Below the pieces are notes generated by a model. It searched no databases. It was not told the DNA's origin and worked only from the letters and a program-made list of their open reading frames with translations. 64,000 bases of DNA from assembly GCA_029851415.1 (NCBI GenBank), contig CM056742.1, forward strand, positions 76,622,748-76,686,747, in the 5' to 3' direction. This document shows positions 32,858 to 44,637 of this stretch, one piece after another; the stretch's first letter is position 1; each line of letters opens with the position of its first letter. Source of the stretch: Eretmocerus hayati. Lineage: Eukaryota > Arthropoda > Insecta > Hymenoptera > Aphelinidae. The position numbers and the translations under genes were made by a program.

Positions 32858-34233
32858 ATAAGAATAGTACATTTTGATACAAGGGCGTAAAACGCCGGCC
32901 CGAGCCGCAGGCGAGGGTCGGAATCATCACGAGGACGCGAATGATAGGTTTTACGCCCGTGTATCTAACTATACTTTTCGATAAACTGTGAGTAAAAGTC
33001 GACAAACTGTGCGCAAAGTGCACTTTTACGCACAGTGTATCGAAAATGTTCATTTTACAAATTTTCACGGTATTCGAGACGTAATAATTTAATATTCAAT
33101 ATAAATTGTTACTTTTCAATCAGCTGTGCTGAAGAATGATTCAATATTGCGCATTGAATATTCAATATGTCCAGTAAAAAAATTCACGTATTGTACATTT
33201 TTTCACAAAATCGTATTGTTGTGTCGTATTAATCGTACTGAAAAACAGGAAGGAGTTTTTCCAGAGTAGTTTGTAAACAACTGAAAGACATCTTCATTTA
33301 TATTTGTGAGAATTATGAAGTACTGACCACGAAGCATTCCCAGAGATTATCCCAAAAGAACCGTAAAGGTATGCATTGATTTTGATTTTTTATGTAAAGA
33401 TCGGACATTGGTAAGCTTCATCTATATCTATAGGAATGATGAGATCTTCATCTATATTCATATGAGAATGATGAGATACTATCCTCAAAATACTCACAGA
33501 GGGAGGCCCAACCGAGCCATGAAAAACTGATGTATTGATTTGGATTGGTTTATGTGAAGATCAGACATTGGAAGGATGAAAATTCAATCAAAAATATCGA
33601 GTACGCCGTTTAGTTTTTAAATAACTAAAAGACATCTCCATCGATATTCATAAGAATGATGAAAGCCTCTTCTTCGAACATTCCCAAAAGTCATCCCAAA
33701 AAGAACCTAAAAATTCATTGATTTGGATTGGTTTATGTGGAGATGGGACATTGGAAGCATAAAAATTGAATCGGAAAATATCGAGTACGTCGCTTGGTTT
33801 TTGAGTAACTCAAAGACATTTTCACGGTCTCTTTTACTGTTTTGAAAACTAAGCGACTCTATCGATAATTGGCGATTCAATTCTGATCCTTCCAATGTCC
33901 AATCTTTACATAAACCAATCAAAATCAATGCAATTCTCTGTGGTTTTGTTGTGCCAGCCTTTCCAAATGTTCGAAAAAGAGTGTCTCATCATTCTCATAA
34001 ACATGAATAAAGATCTTTTCGATACACTGTGCGTAAAAGTGAACTTTGCGCACAGTTTGTCGACTTTTACTCACAGTTTATCGAAAAGTATAGTTAGATA
34101 CACGGGCGTAAAACCTATCATTCGCGTCCTCGTGATGATTCCGACCCTCACCTGCGGCTCGGGCCGGAAACCCATCACTCGGACGCGAATAAAACGTTTT
34201 ACGCCCTTGTATCGAAATGTACTATTATCTTAT
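32858..34233. mobile_element. DNA element with about 200-bp terminal inverted repeats (1.38 kb)
   Basis: Arms 32858-about 33060 and about 34010-34233: blocks like gtacatttt, gatacaagggcgtaaaac and ctttgcgcacagtttgtc occur at both ends in inverse. The arms also contain an internal palindrome around tgcgcaaagtgcactttt. The middle (33370-33900) holds tandem copies of a block containing gattggtttatgtg at about 33375, 33533 and 33716. No transposase. The similar proteins readable from the two arms reflect the inverted repeat, not coding. Confidence 0.75.
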
Positions 34234-34329
34234 ACACGAATAGTAAGTAACCGGGACACATAATGCCCCGAAAAGACTGGTATTTATGGTCACGAATCAA
34301 ATCAAATGAGCTCAGATATTTTCATTTCA
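34234..34329. other. Short unique spacer
   Basis: Joins the nested DNA element to the right arm of the 28043-35267 element; nothing recognised. Confidence 0.4.
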
Positions 34330-35002
34330 TTTGAGTTCCGTGACTCTCGAAACCACCGAATTATATTTTTTCGGATCTCACCATTGTTCACCAAGGCCGA
34401 GAAGAATTTTTCCGCTCAAATTATTTAAACAACTTTGTTTAAACACATTGTAGAGTAATAATTCCATCGGATCCGAGTTCCGCGACCCTCAAAACCCTTT
34501 AAATATATTTATCCAGATTTTTCCATTTTTCACCAAGGCCGATTACATTTTTTCCGCTTCGATTGTTTACACAACTTTGTTTGAACAAATTGTAGAGGAA
34601 TGATTCCATCGGATTCAAGTTCAGCGACCCTCAGAACCCTTAGAATATATTTATTCAGATTTTTCCATTTTTCACCAAGGTCGAAAACATTTTTTCCGCT
34701 TGAATTGTTTACACAACTTTGTTTAAACAAATTGTAGAGGAATAATTCCACCGGGTTCGAGTTCAGCGACCCTCAAAACCCCCGAGATATAATTTTCCGC
34801 ATTTTTCCATTGTTCACCAAGGCCAGAAATAATTTTTCATTGGATTGAGCGGCTCTCATGCAGATGCTTTGGAATATATTTTTCAAGGATCCTTATTGTG
34901 CACCGAGACCGGGAAGGAATATCGAAAAATCGTCCCATTCGAAATCTTCGACGGATCGGAATGACTCTTTCAAGTATGGCTCTTATGAGTCACCAGGTAA
35001 CC

Positions 35003-35080
35003 TGACTCGCTGGCCACGAGGATAAGGTGTACGACTTCTGACCGGAAGGTCGTGGGTTCGAATCCCACCATCGGCCACGG
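35003..35080 (+). other. tRNA-Arg-like sequence in the right arm
   Basis: A-box-like TGGCCACGAGGATAAGG (35011-35027), anticodon-loop-like CTTCTGA giving TCT, and B box GGTTCGAATCCC (35055-35066). The order and spacing fit an arginine tRNA. The acceptor stem does not pair well, so it is probably a tRNA-derived component of the inverted-repeat element and not a functional tRNA gene. Confidence 0.6.
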
Positions 35081-35267
35081 GTGTCAACAGTGGAAAGGCC
35101 GGTGACAGTTTTTTTTTGTATTTTTGAACCATTCTCATCTTTTTTTTCTCCTTCAGATTCTTCTAGGTGCGTTCCAGGAAGTAAAATGAATATTCGGTAA
35201 TTTGCAATTCTGGGTGAACGATCCCCTGATAAGTTGGCTGATTAATCAGCCGATTTTTTCGGCAGGG

Positions 35268-36627
35268 GGAGTGAGAGCTGCATCGCTACGCCAGAGTCGC
35301 CTGAGTTTTTCAGTATCTTCCTTCGGGCGTCTTTGCTGGAACGCATGCATTTCCAAAGAGGAGGAAATTATTCTAAACTTACAGCTGCTAGATGGAGGCA
35401 CGGGTTCGATTTCTCGACTATTTTGATCCATTATATATTATTGTGGGTATTTATATTATTGTTGTTTGTCAGTCTTCTGTTCTTGAGGTAGAATTGTGTG
35501 ATCATCTTTTGTTAGTTTTTTTTGGTGCAATCCACCGTGAATTCCTTAATTCACTTGGTTATTGTATAAATATTCCTTACAACTAGTCGGCTTGAAGGTT
35601 ATATTGCCAATATTATTTCTTTTTTTTGTTCGAGTATAATTTTCTCTCGATTTCTTCCCACAATTCAGTAGAAATATGACAATTTATCATGTCATAGTAA
35701 ATGAACGGAAGTATGACATTTTATGATGTCAAGTAAAAGAAATGGATAACTACCGAGATATCAAAATTTGTCGTCGTTTTCTGACGTTAATAATAATTGC
35801 TCGCTTATTACGATTCAAGATGAATAAGTTAGTATAACTAGGTGGTCATGACCTTCCTAAATTTAGGGGTTATTGTTCTTCTTGAATGAACTTATTTGCT
35901 AAACCCTTTTCCAAGCGATCATTGTAGTGTATCTTGTGTAAAAAAATGATTACAATATTTTTTTCATTTGCACCTTTTGTGGGTCGAGGGCAATGACCGT
36001 TCAGGGCCACCCATGAATAGTTGGTGGTATTCATTCTATTCATTGGCATACTCGGGTTCGTTTACTTACCGGAAAAGTGAAAATGCGATAGGCTCGTATA
36101 CGTGCTGCTGTCGCTTGCTGGCGCCGAAAGTCGTAAACGGCCCAATGCGTAGACGTGAGCTCTTTGTATCATAGGCTTTCGTCATCCGCCTCTTGTTGCT
36201 CTAGTGTGGCAAGAAGTGATGCGACGCATATGATACCGAGTGCTATTGGTTTATTTTATCGCCCGCAGCTGCATCCGCTTGTTAATATCTAATCACGTTT
36301 TCGGGGTCCGATTTCCATTCGATTCCCATGCATGCTGGAAGTCGAATGCAATTCGGATCACGAATAGTGATGTCTTTTCTCAGCGTGCTTGACTCGCTCG
36401 AGACAGCTGGGCTATAACGCAATAAGATAGACGCTGCCCCGTCAATGCACTCCGTTCGCTTGTGCCATGGATGTAAACGACCGAGATGTTTAGTTTATCG
36501 CCCGATCATAAAAATTGTAGGATAGGAGAGTATTTTCAGAACCGAGGCGAGAGAGAGATATGGACTGCTCTCTCTTGTCTCGTGGACGAAAAGAAAAAAT
36601 TTTACTGAGGATGGCTCCGACATCACA
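35268..36627. repeat. Right part of the probable solo LTR
   Basis: 1.36 kb without a gene, ending CCGACATCACA before the duplicated CTAC at 36628. Short open frames (for example 35202-35426) have no known similarity. Confidence 0.5.
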
Positions 36628-37740
36628 CTACGAATACCATTTCACGCGATGAAACTATCGCAAGCTTTCCAGCTGGTATCATAAAATTGCCGCTGGAATG
36701 TTTTATGATCCTTTTTACGGGAAAACACTAGAAGAGCGTAAAACGACCCCCAAAATCATCAAATCTAGGTGTCATTTGAGACTTGCGGGATCTGAAAAAC
36801 ACTATAGACACTATCCTATTCAGGTAACTCAATAAATTCTCCAAAGCAAGTTTCATAAAATTGTCGCTGAAATGTTTTATGATCCTTTCTCTCCGTAAAT
36901 CACTCGGAAATCGTAGAACGACCCCCAAAATCATGGAATCCAGGTGTCTATTTGCACTTGCGGGAGCTGGAGAACACTACAGACACTGTCCCACGTGATA
37001 TATCAACAGAATCCTCCAATGCAGGGGTTGTGTAATTGCCGCTGAAAATTTCTAGAATATCTTCCCGACGAAAATTACTTCCGAACCGTACAGCGACCCC
37101 CAAAATCATGAGATCTCGATATCTTTTTGGACTTGCGGGACGTGGAGAAACCATCGACACCATTCCACATATCATGTCAATCGAAAGCTCCGAGGCAGAG
37201 GTTGGAAAATAGCTGCTAAAATTTTCTAGACTATTTTCTTCGCCGTTATTCAACTCTGAATGGTGGTACACACCCAAAATCATGGAATCTAGGTGTGTTT
37301 TTGGACTCGCGGGAGCTGGAAAACACTACAGACACTATCTCACATGATGAATATCCATCGAACGCTTCAATGCAGGGGTTGGAAGACAGCCACGCAAAAT
37401 TCCAAGAATATTGTTCTGCCGGGAATAACCTCTCAATGTTGAAGCCACCCCAAAAATCATGGAATCTAAGTGTGTATCTGGACTTACGGGAGCTGGAGAA
37501 CCCTACAAACACTATCTCACATGATGAATACCTATCGAACGCTTCAATGCAGGGATGAAAAAATTGCTGCTGGAAGTTTGTGGATTTTATTCGCCGGAAA
37601 ATACTGGCGGATGGCACAGCGATCCCAGAATGATGGAATGGAGCTGTCATCTCAAACTGGCGGAAACTTAAAAGTACTGCGAAGACCATCTCACATGATC
37701 TGGATATCAAATGCTTTGAAGTAGGGGTGAGAAAATGGTC
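36628..37740 (+). repeat. 175-bp satellite, block B
   Basis: Same unit as block A (attgccgctggaatgttttatga, gacttgcggga, aacactacagacac), plus orientation, with diverged copies towards the right. It continues block A across the insertion at 27451-36627. Confidence 0.85.
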
Positions 37741-38255
37741 GCTGGAACTTTTTAAGACAACTCAGCTGTCGAACTCTTGTCAAGAAAACCATGAATCTCG
37801 TTACCGTTCAACAGACCTTTTAAATCGGATCAGAAAAGGCTCTTCTATACATGAACCGATCGTGGTATGATAGTTTTTTCATATAACTAGATCCAGACAG
37901 GGGGCGTGATCGTGTGTGTTTAAAGAAGACAACAGAGATTCTGTTCATGAAAATGTCAAATTAAATATGAAAATGAATCATTAACAGGCTTTGTTGAGTA
38001 CAACTCCTCCTCTTCTGAGTAGGAAGACATCCCATTAATATGGCTCAGGATCGACCTTCTTGGGTTGGGTTAATTTGTACACAAGTTCTATTAACTTTAC
38101 CGACACCAGCTACAGCACATAGGACATTTCCCATCAAAATTCCCGCTGGAATTTTTGAGAAACTCTTTTTTCTTCGAACAACTTAACTTACACTCACATG
38201 CACTTTAAATATCTCAGAATCCGCACGGAGTAGGGCTCAACGAAGATGATTTTGC
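37741..38255. other. Unique AT-rich spacer
   Basis: No gene or repeat recognised apart from cggagtagggc at about 38225, which is inversely repeated at about 42608 next to the second foldback. Confidence 0.4.
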
Positions 38256-38935
38256 ATTAGTGTGGTCCAAAAAAAATTCTCCTCGAGAATCGCTTACCAT
38301 AACTCGGGACTCACTGATATTTGGCAAGGAAGTATCTTTGGCTGTACGCTCAAAGCTGAGTTTCTTTTGTCGAGCAAGAGCTTTAAAATTTCGGTGAAAA
38401 ATATATAAGTCATGCCATTAAAGCCCTTCTTCTCCCCTCGAAATCAGTAGTGCCGTGGATATTGCGTTATAAACTTTGCGCGGACGGCTTCAGCCCTTTT
38501 TATCGTGATAATTCAATCTTCTCAACACGATGACAGTGGTTGGAGTATCCAGAGATGCGTCAAGAACGGGGCATCATTTCGTGGTTCCAGCCACTTTTCA
38601 TCGCTTATTTCCAAATTTGCCTTTTTTCACTACTTCACCTCTCGAATCCATGATCTGTCATGGCTTCCTGGAACCACCGGGATCATCTCAAATGGGGCAA
38701 AATACCCCACTCACCAGTCATAGCGCAATACCATCAGAATATATTATTGAAAGGAGGGAAAAAGCCTTTGATGGGATTTCTAAACATTTCCAACAAAATT
38801 TCAAAGTTCTTGCTCCACCTGAAAAACTCAACTCTGAGCGCGCAGCAAATTTCTTTCTCATACCTCCTTACCAGAACACAGTGAATTCCGACTGATGCTA
38901 AGCGGTTCCTGGAAAGAAAAACGTTTTTTCAACTC
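38256..38935. mobile_element. Foldback element, about 680 bp, diverged
   Basis: The left end, ttagtgtggtccaaaaaa, and the inverse of the right end, aaaacgttttttcaactcacact, flank arms that share blocks with the element at 40741-42613 (gctgtacgctcaaa...gagttt and cgagcaagagc). Non-coding. Confidence 0.6.
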
Positions 38936-39179
38936 ACACTGTCATGCATCGTGAGACCATCGGAACATGTGACACTAAAAGTGGACGACACTCCAGAAAA
39001 TGCACGGGGCTTAGGAATCTGTTACGAATACTCGAAGGAATTAACTCGTCACACTATAGAGAATCTGGAAAGAGAACTGGAGCTGTTCTACCACCGAGAA
39101 CTCATAGAACATTTGTACGGTAAATGTGTCATGAAGGATATTTGTACATTGAGCTATTAATAATTCTTATCTTACATAA
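38936..39179. other. Short spacer with competing small frames
   Basis: Two overlapping plus-strand frames of 57 and 69 codons are open (38943 and 38951) but neither resembles a known protein. I do not call a gene. Confidence 0.4.
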
Positions 39180-40740
39180 TAATTCTATTCAATCTTACAT
39201 GATAATTCGACTATTTTCGAGTGTTTTCCGGTGAAAACTGACCATAAAACATTCCAGCAGCAAATTTATAATACCTGCTGGAGAGCTTGCGATAGTTTGA
39301 TCGCGTGAGAGGGTGTTCGTAGTGCTTTCAGAGCCCCGCAAGTCTCAAAAGACACCTAGATTCCATTAATCCGAGGGTCATTCGACGATTTTCGAGTGTT
39401 TTCCGATGGAAAATGGTCATAAAAAATTCCAGCGGCAATTTTATGAATCGTGCTTTGAAGCATCCGATGAGTTATTTACGTAGAGTCGTGTTTGTAGTAT
39501 TTTCAAAATCCCACAAGTTCCATGATTTTTAGGGTCGTTTTCTCATTTTCGATCGTTTCTTGGCAAAAAAGGCCCAAATACATCCAAGCGGCAATTTTAT
39601 GACACCCGCTTCAGAGCATCCGATTAGTTGATCACTCAAGATGGTATCTAAAGTTTTCCTCGAATCCCGCAAGTCTCAAATGGCACCTAGATTTCATTAT
39701 TTTGGGGGTCGTTCTACGATTATCGAGTGTTTTCTCGGTGAAAACTGACCATGAAACGTTCCAGCGGCAATTTTATAATACATGCTGGAAAGCGTGCGAT
39801 AGTTTCATCGCGTGAAATGGTGTTCGTAGTGTTTTCGAAACTCTGCAAGTCTCAAAAGACACCTAGATTCCATCGAATTTGGGGGTCATTCCACGATTTT
39901 CGAGTGTTTTCCGGTGGAAAGCGGTCATAAATCATTCCAGCGGGAATTTTATGAATCGTGCTTTGAAGCATTCGAGGAGTTATCTACGTAGAATAGTGTT
40001 CGTAGTATTTACCAAGTCTCGCAAGTTCCAAAAGACACCTAGATTTCATGATTTTTAGGGTCGTTTGCTCATTTTCGATCGTTGTTCGGCTAGAAAGGTC
40101 CCGAAAACACCCCAGCGGCGATTTCATGACATCAGATTCAGAGCATTCGATCACTCGATCACGTGAAGTGGTGCCAGTAGGTTTTTCCAAATCCCGCAAG
40201 TCTCAAATGACACCTAGATTTCATGATTTTGGGTGTCGTTCTACGATTTCCGAGTGTTTTTCCGTGAAAAAGGGTCATAAAACATTCCAGCGGCAGTTTC
40301 ATGACACCCGCTTTGAAGCATTCGATTAGTTGATTGCGCGCGATGGTATCTGTACTGTTTTCAAAACTCCGCAAATCCCAAAAAACACCTAGATTTCATC
40401 GATTTCAGGGGTCGTTCTACGATTCTTGAGGGTTTCCCGGGGAAAAAGGGTGATAAAACATTCCAGCGGCAACTTCGTGAAACTTGCTATGAGGCATCCG
40501 ATGAGTTACCCAAATAGAATAGTGTCTGTAGTGTTTTTCAAATCCCGCAAGTTCCAAAAGACACCTAGATTTTATCGAATTCGGGGGTCATTCCACGATT
40601 TTCGAGTGTTTTCCGGCGGAAAACGGTCATAAATCATTCCAGCGGGAATTTTATGGATCGTGCTTTGAAGCTTTCGAGGAGTTATCTACGTAGAATGGTG
40701 TTCGTAGTATGTACCAAGTCTCGCAAGTTCCAAAAGACTT
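39180..40740 (-). repeat. 175-bp satellite, block C, inverted
   Basis: Units as in blocks A and B but on the opposite strand (aaacattccagcggcaattt, cccgcaagtctcaaa, gacacctagatttcat). Units alternate between two subtypes, as in block A. It ends at the foldback element. Confidence 0.88.
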
Positions 40741-42613
40741 TTGACAATTGTGAAATTTCACTGTCTTTTGATGGGAAAATACGGTAATTTTTTCGCTGTA
40801 TGCTCAAAAGTGAGTTTTCCAGGTGAAGCAAGAGCCTCAAAGGTTAAGAAAAATGGAGCAAAACGTGTTTTTTGACCCTTTTTCGCTATACTTTTGCATG
40901 AGACTTCGGTGCATCTCTACATTCTGATACATGCTTCAGTTACTTTTGAAGCTTGTTCCAAACCCAATAAAATGAGCTTGAGTACGTCTCATTTGAGTTA
41001 CGTGAACCAAAGTTATTGTGCATCTACGGAAGAAGGTTTGTCGAACTTTTTCTCACGTTTTTTCATCCGCGATCATGTGAAGAGGTTATACGTTATGTAG
41101 CCATCTGACAAATGGAACTCTGACCAAATTGTTACGTTAAGGCTTCTACAGTTTGCTCTATTCCGCGTTTGAATGAGGAAAGTCTACTCCAAAATGCCAA
41201 GGAATGAGATTTCGTGACGGAGCAAGATTTTAAGAGATCTTGAGTAAATTAAGAAGAACATGACATTTTCATGGTCCTTTCGAAAGTGATGCGATAGAGC
41301 GCAGACTATTTTCTCCGCCTGAGTCGTCATACAAACGACCTCTCCCTATGTATTTTCACCCGTAGAAACCAAAAACGAGGTCCACTTAGGTCTCAAGGGT
41401 CAATGGTCTTTGTGAATCGCGAGATACCGATGCTGGCGATGAAACCACACTCTTCCGGGAAACGCCTGAATCCGTTCAAATCGCTGTGCTGCTGAGACGA
41501 GCATTCGAATTGACCTTGATAACTCGTGAAACTGTATTTCCCTATGTATTTCATCTTCCTGTAAACGATCTCGGTGTTTCGATCGAGCTTGGATGCGTCA
41601 AATTAAAGCACTGAGTAGTTGATGGCCAAAGTGTCAAACCTGTGTATAAGGATAGGCAGTCAATGTATGAGATAGGACGAAAATCTTGCATCTTCATCTG
41701 CTCAATACTCAAATTTGACGCATCCAAGCTCAATAGGGACACCGAGATCGTTTCCAGGAGGACAGAATACGTAGGGAAACACAGTCCCATGAGTGATCAA
41801 GGTCCGTTCAAATGTTCATGTCAGCAGCACAGCGATTTGAACAGATTCAGGCGTTTTCCGGAAGAGTGTGGTTTTATCGCCTGCATCGGTATCTCGCGAT
41901 TCACAAAGACCATTGACCCTTGAGGCCTAAGTGGACCTCGTTCTTGGTTTCTACGGGTGAAAATACATATAGAGAGGTCGTTTGTATGACGACTCAGGCG
42001 AAGAAAATAGTCTGCGCTTTATCGCATCACTTTCGAAAGGACCATGAAAATGTCATGTTCTTCTTAATTCACTCATGATCTCTTAAAATCTTGCTCCGTC
42101 ACGAAATCTCATTCCTTGGCATTTTGAAGTAGACTTTCCTCATTCAAACGCGGAATAGAGCAAACTGTAGAAGCCTAAACGTACCAATTTGGCCAGAGTT
42201 CCATTTGTCAGATGGCTACATAACTTATAACCTCTTCATGATCGCGGATAAAAAAACGTGAGAAAAAGGTCGGAAAACCTTCTACCGTGGATTCACAATA
42301 ACTTTGGTCCACGTAACTCAAATAGGACGTACTCAAGCTCATTTCATTGGGTTTGGAACAAGCTTCAAAAGTAATGAAGCATGTATCAGAATGTGGAGAT
42401 GCACCGAAGTTTCATGCAAAACAATGGCGGAAAAGGGTCAAAAAGTACGTTTTTCTCCATTTTTCTTAACCTTTGAGGCTCTCGCTCCACCTGAAAAACT
42501 CACTTTTGAGCATACAGCAAAAGAATTACCGTATTTTCTCATCAAAAGACAGTGAAATTTCACTAGCGCGAAGCGATTCTCGAGAAAAATGGATTTTTGG
42601 CCCACCCTACTCC
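40741..42613. mobile_element. Foldback element, about 1.87 kb
   Basis: Arms about 40745-41608 and about 41708-42560 are inverted copies (gaaatttcactgtcttttgatg at the left outer end against catcaaaagacagtgaaatttc at the right). The right side extends through a terminus ttggcccaccctac, a match to the TAGGGTGGGCC end of the 30223 element. The left terminus seems truncated against satellite block C. Its right end adjoins, and probably truncates, the BEL LTR at 42614. Confidence 0.75.
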
Positions 42614-43526
42614 GTGATTTAGAGAATCTGAAGTGGGAGGGGTAATTTGAGAAAAAAAGAGATCAATTTTGGGTTAAACCCGAAGAGAAAAGACCAAGCC
42701 GAAACTTGGCCAAAAACCTCAAGAAGTGAAGAAAATATTTTGTCCAGACAGAAATTACAAGAAGAGGAAAGATTTATAGATTCGAAATGAGAGAGAGAGA
42801 GTGTGTAAATAGTGTAGATCTGTCATGTGTGTGGGTGTATGAGTGAATTTGCGCGGTCAAGCATAATGTGCGCTGGGCACGGTGGAGACGAGTCAATGTC
42901 GACTGGCGTCTCGCTGGATCATTTGATGATTGCTGGTTTGATCGGCTACGAGCCAACGTAGTGCGATGGGCGTCGAGCCGCTTGATGATCAGATAGTGGT
43001 GCACCAGGATTCAATCCTGGATTGAATCCTGATGTCGTGGTTTCTACGGCGAAAACGCATAGTTTTTGGTTGCCGGGCGCGGTGGATTGCTCGAAGGCGA
43101 GGGTGCAACCACGTGGCGATAACACGTATCGGAGCAAACGCGGCACGGGCTCGAGATCGCGGCTTTGCGGCCGAATAATCGCGTCCAACACCACGAGAAT
43201 CACAAACAAGAACACTTATTCACGTCTGCAGATACACAACGAATTTAATGTGAGACGCGCGACGTAGAAAACGTGGTATCTATCGATATAATAGGATTTA
43301 TAGGCGACGATCGATATGTGGGCAAGGTAAACGTAGTGAGTGCTGTGCACGAACTACTGAGCCGGCAGGAATGAGCCGGCGAGAGAAAGTCGCGAATGCA
43401 GGCTGATGCGCGGCTCCCCCTTGCCTGCGATAGCTACCCGCGTCTTGTGACGAAGGCCACCGATCGCAGGAGTGAGATGAAATGATGACCCGTGCGTGGC
43501 GCGGACTTTTGCTATCCGATGGAACA
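42614..43526 (-). repeat. 3' LTR of BEL element A
   Basis: Direct copy of 57990-58915 (shared blocks ttttgggttaaacccg, gcgcggtcaagca, tcgatatgtgggcaaggta, gagatgaaatgatgacccg). On the minus strand it begins TGTTCCATCGG at 43526 after a purine tract. Its U5 end is cut by the foldback at 42613: about 30-60 bp present in the other copy are missing. Short open frames in it are shadows. Confidence 0.85.
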
Positions 43527-43539
43527 TCTTCCCCCGTTG
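43527..43539 (-). other. Polypurine tract of BEL element A
   Basis: Minus strand CAACGGGGGAAGA, immediately before the LTR start TGTTCC. Confidence 0.65.
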
Positions 43540-43632
43540 CGAGAGGATCGAGCAAGTAATAGTTTCCGTCGAGTGGATGCAATGTATTTGTATCCACAGT
43601 CGTGTACGAAAATACAATACATATCATGTGTT

Positions 43633-44127
43633 TCAGGTCATAATCGGTAATGGGCATAGGTGCATGACATTCCCTTTCAATGTGCCTTGAGCGGTTTTGA
43701 TTGTGGTGACTCTGATTGTTCTACCATCGCCAGGGTGTACCTGGAGAACGACTCCTAGTTGCCAGCGGGCACATGGCTGGTTTTTGTCGATGACAATGAC
43801 AACAGAATTGACTTCCAAATTCGCACTACCCCGTGTCCATTCTTGTCATTTCTGGAGCTCACTGAGATACTCCACATGCCATCGTTTCCAGAAATGCTGT
43901 CGAACTTTGCTGATGAATTGCCAGGTCGAAAGGCGATTATCTGTGACTGAAGACAAATCATTTTCAGGGAGCATCGTGATGGGGCGTCCTATCAGCGAGT
44001 GTGCGGGAATGAACGCACTAGGGTCGTTGGGATCGGCGGACAAAGAGCACAAAGGCCGCGAATTGAGTATGCCTTCGATTTCGATCGCAAGAGTATTCAT
44101 CTGTTCAAAAGCGAGAAGTTGTATTCC
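43633..44127 (-). pseudogene. pol: BEL A integrase C-terminal part
   Basis: Collinear with BEL/Pao integrase: [14 protein letters not shown], then [20 protein letters not shown], then [15 protein letters not shown], and in a shifted frame WQLGVVLQVHPGDGRTIRVT and GNVMHLCPLPI at the end. The frame change lies around 43820-43860. Its N-terminal continuation is at 49961 and beyond: the catalytic core is separated from this piece by the insertion 44128-49955, with ATTCC on both sides. Confidence 0.9.
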
Positions 44128-44304
44128 TGAAACACGCCCAGCAGGGGGCTGGCCCCATGTTATAGCTGGGGCTCGGCCGGGGGAGTGACGCCCCTCCTGT
44201 TTCCCGAGTACTCGTGAGGTGACCCTTGGGTCGAGGGAGAGACGCCCCTCCGAGAACCTAGTCTCGGCGCCTCCACGACCATTGGGCCAAGCTTGAATCA
44301 TAAA

Positions 44305-44590
44305 TGGGAGAGGGTATCCGATGAAGAGCTTCGACGGCGACCAGTCAAACGCTCGCAACGGAGGTTGTGTAACACTGGGAATAGAGGCTAAGACCCTCGA
44401 CGGTGACCAGTCAAACGTAAGGCGCCGAGGACCCGCAGAAACACTGGGAGAGGGCATACGATGAGGAGCCTCGACGGTGACCAGTCAAACGTTCACGAGG
44501 GAGGTTGTGAAATATTGGGAATAGAGGCTAAGATCCTCGACGGCGACCTGTCAAATGTAAGGCAGCGAAGACCCGCAGAAACACTGGGAC
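44305..44590. repeat. 140-bp tandem repeat, two copies
   Basis: tcgacgg(c/t)gaccagtcaaacg starts at 44331 and 44471. Each unit contains a second, shorter copy of the same motif (for example 44397), so the array is compound. Confidence 0.75.
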
Positions 44591-44637
44591 GAGCAAACCA
44601 CGTAAGAACAGTATTAGTAGCGTCAGCGAACGCACCT

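Larger units (their letters stand above)
28043..35267. mobile_element. 7.2-kb inverted-repeat element with tRNA-like sequence in both arms
   Basis: Termini CCCTGCCGAAAAAAATCGG (28043) and the inverse at 35250-35267. Arms of about 1 kb (28043-about 29130 and about 34330-35267) match in reverse complement over the tRNA-like part, a non-repetitive block and three to four degenerate copies of a roughly 150-bp unit (marker cggccttggtgaaaaatgg). The left arm has extra GCTGATTAATC-type repeats near the end and a 133-bp insertion at 28405-28537. The interior carries two further inverted-repeat elements and AT-rich degenerate repeats; no transposase was recognised. A duplication of the target is not clear. 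Confidence 0.75.
27451..36627. mobile_element. Probable solo LTR split by a nested 7.2-kb element
   Basis: The satellite is interrupted at 27450 and resumes at 36628. Both junctions carry CTAC (27447-27450 and 36628-36631). The inserted sequence starts TGTCACGTCGCGC and ends CCGACATCACA, the TG...CA ends expected of an LTR. After removing the nested element at 28043-35267 about 1.95 kb remains (27451-28042 and 35268-36627) with no protein-coding similarity. I found no internal LTR pair, hence solo LTR. The LTR identity is inference from termini and duplication. Confidence 0.55.

Noticed and set aside
32853..34263. Two proteins with the same HSLSTFTHSLSKSIVRYTG segment at 32853-33068 (minus) and 33895-34263 (plus)
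   Set aside because: The identity is exactly that of the terminal inverted repeats; no other evidence of coding.
35003..35080. Functional tRNA-Arg gene
   Set aside because: Boxes and an anticodon-like TCT are present but the acceptor stem does not pair, and a second copy sits in the opposite arm of a transposon.
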